In this document: positions 58,701-64,000 of the stretch, piece after piece
How the letters are laid out: each line of letters begins with the position of its first letter
Position numbering within the stretch: the first letter of the stretch is position 1
Program-made: the position numbers and the translations under genes
Assembly: GCF_003073045.1 (NCBI RefSeq)
Contig: NC_037593.1
Span: 12,160,735 to 12,224,734, forward strand
Direction: 5' to 3'
DNA: 64,000 nt
Source of the DNA: Pomacea canaliculata
Taxonomy: Eukaryota > Mollusca > Gastropoda > Architaenioglossa > Ampullariidae
Notes under the pieces: model-generated
What the model was told of the DNA's origin: nothing
The model's input: the letters and a program-made list of their open reading frames with translations, nothing else
Database searches by the model: none

Positions 58701-60759
58701 TCACACTTGACCCAAAACAGATTGAGTCATCATTTGAATGGGTAGCAAGTAGTAAATGTGTTCATGGCTTGAAAATGATTTTGCAGTTTAGCTTCTGTTC
58801 CTTCTTCAGACCTTGCCCCATGAGCCCAACCACAGGGTGTAGGCTTCAGGACTGAATTCATTCTCTTATTGCCTATGTTGTCTTGCCAGCTAGTTCTTTT
58901 TTCAATTGTTATTACTGCTTATAAACATATGCCTACTTGTGCATGAAACTCAGAAGCCAGTTAGAGATTTAATAAACAAAAATGAAGTATATTTACAGCA
59001 CAGTGCACTTTACAAATTTACATGGGAAATATACAAATACAGGCTGTCAATGTACAAAAGTGTCGACTAAAACCTGTCAAAATGTAGAGACGATTATAAC
59101 CAAATTTAACAGGCTGCGGACATCGATAAACAAACTGTCAGATCTAGAGTTTCTATGCCCTTCCTGTGGAAGACAACCCTCACAGCATGACTGAATTTTT
59201 TTTTTTTTTCACTCGGGAATTTTTATTTCTTCTGGTCCAGAAATTATTTGTGCACATTAGTAGGTAAAAGCAATACAATTATTAAAGTGAGATCAAGACC
59301 AATAGATTTTTTATGAGAATTTTTGAAGTTATTGAAGAGATTTTTGTCAAGTTTTCATTCATGATTTTATGGAATGTTAAAATGGTTTAAAGATGGGACA
59401 CATCCAACTAAAAGTTTTATATTTGTAGGGACAAACGAAAAACTGACATGCTTATGATATTTTACATGGGGTTGAATGTTGATTTATTTTATATGGAGAG
59501 ATCTGTATTTGGCTATGTATTTGAAAATAATTATTTCTTTTTCTTCGTTGAATCTGCAGATTTTATATTGAGGACTTGATACAAATCTTTATCAGTGTAT
59601 TAGCAGGCCTATACGATTGTACACCATCCTATGTGCTCTTGAAGGTGACCAACCTTATTTCTTGCGCCTGTTGTGCATAGTGAGTGGAAAATGGAGCTTT
59701 TACTCATAACCACACTTCGGCCTACCCGCAGATCCTGCTTGCAAAGAACTTGGCTCTGCATCTTATGACCTACCGACCACAAATCAGTTATAAAATTCTT
59801 AACCGACAGAGTTATTTTCCCTTTTGGGGACAACTACCCAATATACTTGTGTGTGCATGTGTGCACGTGCCTGCATGTGTTGCAGAAGCAGCGAACATAC
59901 TGTGTTAAGTTGAGTGTCAGTATTGTGACAGGTAACTGTGATGTATTAAAAGTGATTTGTGCAGAAACGCACTCACACCATACCTTTTGTCTTTTCTGTT
60001 TTTACAGCGCGAGCTAGTGAGAAGGAAGGCATATAAGATGGTTGTGTGTGTGTATTTGAATATGCCTGCATCAGCACACAATACTATTTATGGCAGTGTT
60101 CTTGAAATTCCTGTCAGATTTGCAAGTAGCGTTGATTCTTGAGGCAGGTCAGTAGTTGCTTGGCCACACTTGCCCTTGTATATCAGTGATGTCCTTTTGC
60201 CTAGTTGGTTCGAAGGGACTGTTTTGTTTCTTTCTTTCTTTTTTTTTTTTGTTCCTGAATCTACATACATCTCGCTACCTTGGGGTCTTTGTTGCGCTTA
60301 TATCTCTGTTTTCACTTTTCTATGCCAACACCAAGACGCTTCCACCTGTAGACTTCTTCCACTATCGGTCTCTGCAGCCTATTAATTACAGTTTGTTTAG
60401 GCCACCTTGAGATATGGTCGTTTGGTGTTCGCTAATACAACTTACTGTTTCTGATCTAAAGACCTTGTATTCTTCACGTCTTCTCTTCTACAGGCCATGT
60501 GCTTCGTCGCTACACATTCCGTGTTTATGTACACAACATCGGCTTCTGTACCTCCTGCTTCATGCTTTTCTCTCGTTCGTGAACACTTATACTTCCTCGG
60601 TTTAAGAATTAACGACCTTATGCTCCTAACAGTTATTATTATCGTGCCTTGTTTTTACAAGTGATGTGAACCCTTGATGGTGGGGAAAGGCTGTAGAAAT
60701 TATTATCATCAACACTCCCCATCATCCTAACACAATCTCTCCATGGACGTGGCTTTGGC
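55714..60759. other. ELOA 3' flank and intergenic interval
   Basis: About 5 kb without a recognised gene. The first part should be ELOA 3' untranslated region; AATAAA at 58971-58976 is one candidate polyadenylation signal, not decisive. A LINE-type tail-like sequence (GTAGAAATTATTATCATC) sits near 60690-60710. Short open frames are unsupported. Confidence 0.45.
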
Positions 60760-63700
60760 CTATCTGGTTTGGAATGTAAGCAGATTGACCATCAGCCCGA
60801 CTGTCAGGCAGAGGTGGGTAGGTGTGACCCCTGATGACCTGGACGTCAATCCCTTGGACACTAATCCTCCGCACACCTCCTCGTTCTTCTCATTCGTGCA
60901 GGTGCACCCTGTGCGACCATCAGGCAGCTCACGCGTTACGATGCCGCGGCTGCCATAGCAACAGACAGCCACCTCAGACGACTCGCAAATGGCGCTCGGG
61001 TAGTTGTCACACCCGGAATTATACGAACAGCTCTCCCCTGGAACAAAAAGATCGAACCACAAGCCTCTTAAAAAAATCATTTAGAGAAGGAACAGGAAAC
61101 CGAAAAGGTGGGTGGATGGCGCATGATTCGCGCTAGAGGTTCGAACACATCATAACAGCCGCTTTGTCTTTGGTGTCATGGCGCCGCTGAGAGGCTTCGC
61201 TAGTATACATTTGAAGATCAGGGCAGAGGCCACAAGTGATATTGCTTTGTGTTTGTTCTAGAATGTCAAGTCCTGACCAGACTTATCAAAGGAGTGATAA
61301 CCTATTCACATGAAAACCGTTTAAGTCGGAATCAAATTTTGTTTTTGCGCATGCGAATCTCGCTGTTTATACTGAAAATTGGGTTTTATAATCTGTGACT
61401 GTCAGGCAATATTTTATACACGCAGTTGCTACCCCAGCGACCCTCAAACCTGTAAAATGTTTAAACGCACTAAATTACACAGGTAGATGTCCGCCCCCAA
61501 TCAAAGTCTACCTGTGGAGTTGAAGTAGCCAGCCTCCGGCACCACATAGGCTCCAGGCACTGGGCGGGGAACGGAGGTGTTGGCGCACCGGCAGCCGACG
61601 TGGTCGTAGTCGCTGTCCAAGCTGTAGACGGCGTAGTATTGAGTGCCGTTGGTCTGGCGGCAACACATCGTCAAGGTCGCGGTCAAAAAATACTTCACCC
61701 GCAAGTATAACTTCAGCCGGGATGAGAGGCTTCCACAGACTGGTCCGCTCTCACACCATTGACCTGACAACATGTCGTCCACGCAGCGCAACTTTTAAAA
61801 GGCGTCCCAACTGTCATCGGGAGAGATATTCATATTTAACGGACTGCCGAAGAAGCAGAAGGACAAGCAGACAAAAGAAGTAAAGAATAATCTTTTCAAA
61901 GATCAAAAGGTATATTTATCGGTCTAAAAGTATCACTCTCTGTATAATTCTTACCATAGTCCTTCGTCAGCTCGGCCCACTCACGAACCTTCTCTTCAGG
62001 GGAACCTCTGTCCTCGCCGTGAGAGCTGCAGCTGCAGACGTCTTTAGGTGTGGCGCCCTGCACGGTCTGCACGTGAGGCTTGTGGATGAGGCTCGGACAG
62101 CAGTACGTCACCTTCACGTTGTTGGTTGTTGTCACGACCGTGGTGTTGATCCCCACAGGGCAGTCGCCGTCGGTCAAGCACCCTGCAATGGTAGCAGGAA
62201 GAAAAGACATGACGGGACATGATCCCCCGGCCTGTAACATTTACCTTGGCAGTCCACACAGTGTCACTACTTTTCTAATGGACTGCTGACTCCGCTCACG
62301 TGACCTACCAAAAAAGTTCCTTCTGGAAAGAGATACTAATGATGTCCGGCTTTGCTTCTGGTTTGTATGGGTGACTTATCTGTCCAAACCTGATTCAGGT
62401 TCAAGTCGTGTGTGTGAGTGAGTATCTCACCATGGATGTGTATAGGTGGACTGCTGACTGCCAAGACCAACGTTTAGCCTCTTGCGAAGTTCTCCGCTAT
62501 TAATCTCGGCGAGCCTAAACAAAGAATGGGACTAAACCGGAAGCTTTGTAGTCTCATGCCTCGTTTTAGTAGTTAATCTGAAATGTGAATAAACCGGAAG
62601 CTTTGTCGTGTTGTGCCTCGTTTGTGTAACAGGCTGGACATCACTCACTCTGTTCTGTGAAGGGAGCTGGCTCCTGGTAAAGTCCGCACCGCCCGCCCCA
62701 GAAGTCGTTAGTGCACGTGCATGCGGTGACGACGGGTGGGTCCAGGTACTTGGTGTGGATACCCCGGCTGTTGTAGCAGCAAAATACGTTGTCTCGCCTG
62801 CTGCCACACTTGAGACTGGGGGAATCGTCACAGAGGGCGTTGTATAGACACGCCTCTCCTGCAAAGCAAAACACCTTTGTACATGGAACTGACTGACAAG
62901 CTTGCGGTGGAGCTCTGCAGAGTCGGTGAATTATGAAAGAAACCATCAGGAAAAAAATGATAAACTGAATTTACACGACGACCATTACTAGAGAAACAGA
63001 GTATAGAAACACAAACGAATGATTGAGATAAACACGAGTTCTTAAGAAGTACAAACATATTTTGTGAGGCTTACCTGAAGAGTTGTAATCTCCAGTCAAG
63101 GGAGGAGTGTAGGCACCTGGAGGGATGACAGGGGCAGTGTTTCCCGGACACCTACACCCACGGTAGATGACTTCACCGAAACTGGCAACGTTCATGGAGA
63201 TACTGTTGGAGCAGCAATAGGGCCTACTTTTCATCAGGCTATTAGTCATGTCACGGCAACTCTCTGTGCCGTACGTACAACTGTGACCTTTACAAAAAGA
63301 AAACAGGTTTTAAACGGGTATCAGTCACCCCTGTGTTTCACTCAGCAGGCCTGATGAGAGGATGGGGTGGACAGAGGAGGATGCTGTACAATGATGATAG
63401 TATTAGAGACTAGTGTCAGTCATCCGACCACTATACATAATGCGTACACGCAAAACCACTATAGGCTTGCGACAGTGAACACTACAACACAACTGGCCAA
63501 TACCTGAAGGGGTGCAAGCATCATACAGCTGCAACAAGACTACTGTATTAACTCAAGCCATGTAGACATACCCAAAAAGCAAATTTTCTCATTTCTGCAT
63601 CATCAAATAAAAAGTTATAGTATTAACTCGTAAACAAAGCCATATAATGCCAGCAGATTAGTGCCAACAACAACAGAACATTTAACAATGAGAGTCGGGG

Positions 63701-63979
63701 TAGAAGTGGACGTGGAGAACATTTCAAGAATGATTGTCGTCAACGACTCATTCGCCTCCTTCGAAGAAGGAACCAATAGTTCTCATGCAAACTCACTTGA
63801 AGAGTTGTGCCCCCTTTTCGAGGATTTTTTCCGACATTCACAGCCATGGTAGTCGGTGGGGTCGTAGGGATTGGAAGCAATGTGCAAAGAATGACCGCGA
63901 GGACAGCAGAAAGTGTCCTTCCTCGTGTAGGTTCTGCTCGCACCACCACAATCTTCGTCCCCGTTTAGGCACATGCGAC
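60760..63979 (-). CDS. Secreted or surface protein of six-cysteine modules (3' part, 5' end outside window)
   Basis: Six minus-strand exons, in gene order 63979-63797, 63287-63075, 62858-62649, 62182-61955, 61763-61512 and 61037-60760. Every intron is phase 1, so each internal exon is a symmetric, shuffle-ready module. Each exon encodes one module with the pattern C-x(5-7)-C ... CC ... C-x-C; some have an extra cysteine before the CC. Exons 2 and 5 share PGAY and a glycosylation sequon (NSSG or NSTG) at the end. Exons 3 and 6 share GExC-YN-xC. Exons 1 and 4 are also alike, so a three-module unit seems duplicated. The last exon ends with a hydrophobic stretch (LCLTVGLMVNLLTF) shortly before the stop, which could be a GPI-anchor signal. 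No known family was recognised. Signal peptide and start are not in the window. Confidence 0.75.
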
Positions 63980-64000
63980 CTAAAGGAAAGAAAAAAAAAG

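Noticed and set aside
62350-62450. Possible SINE-like sequence between modules of the cysteine-rich gene
   Set aside because: It has a CAGGTTCAAGTC stretch but no box A and no clear element ends.

Overview
The window is animal nuclear DNA. Genes are split by GT-AG introns, intergenic DNA is AT-rich, and microsatellites, tRNA-headed SINEs, LINE remnants and hAT-type DNA transposons are scattered throughout. Gene content and repeat style fit a lophotrochozoan, most likely a gastropod mollusc. That placement is inference; no marker gene fixes the species.

Layout. (1) 0.2-11.6 kb: two convergent short-chain dehydrogenase genes of the SDR16C (epidermal retinol dehydrogenase 2-like) type. They share one six-exon map with the same intron phases; the second carries a nested pair of hAT elements in intron 1. 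(2) 11.7-16.9 kb: no gene found, one degenerate minisatellite. (3) 16.9-18.8 kb: a three-exon gene for a small unknown secreted acidic protein, with an in-frame open stretch after its stop. (4) 19-24.7 kb: a repeat-rich stretch with SINEs, a MITE, a LINE copy flanked by a 16-bp target duplication, and a 168-bp copy of the first exon of the first SDR gene lying between two 290-bp direct repeats. (5) 24.8-42.5 kb: an array of four full-length minus-strand genes (A1, B1, A2, B2) plus a signal-peptide-only remnant. All four encode secreted proteins of about 400-437 residues. They carry HxE and PC-x9-C motifs that look like the zinc site of AID/APOBEC-type deaminases. A block of about 4.85 kb (5' half of A, spacer with LINE fragment, all of B) is present twice. 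(6) 42.9-43.5 kb: a long inverted repeat with paired CRE-like sites. (7) 45.2-55.7 kb: an 11-exon Elongin A gene (ELOA) with an unusually large low-complexity exon. (8) 60.8-64.0 kb: the 3' end of a minus-strand gene built from six-cysteine modules, each on its own phase 1-1 exon; its 5' end lies beyond the window.

The SDR genes (retinoid/steroid-type oxidoreduction) and ELOA (transcription elongation and ubiquitin ligase adaptor) look like ordinary host genes. The most interesting part is the secreted deaminase-like array: recent duplication, conserved catalytic-type residues, diverging mature domains, candidate TATA promoters with non-coding first exons, and a duplication breakpoint that left a bare signal peptide. 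This pattern is what one expects of an expanding secreted defence family, but deaminase activity and immune role are inferences from motifs. All exon joins were read by eye from splice signals and reading phase and have no transcript support.
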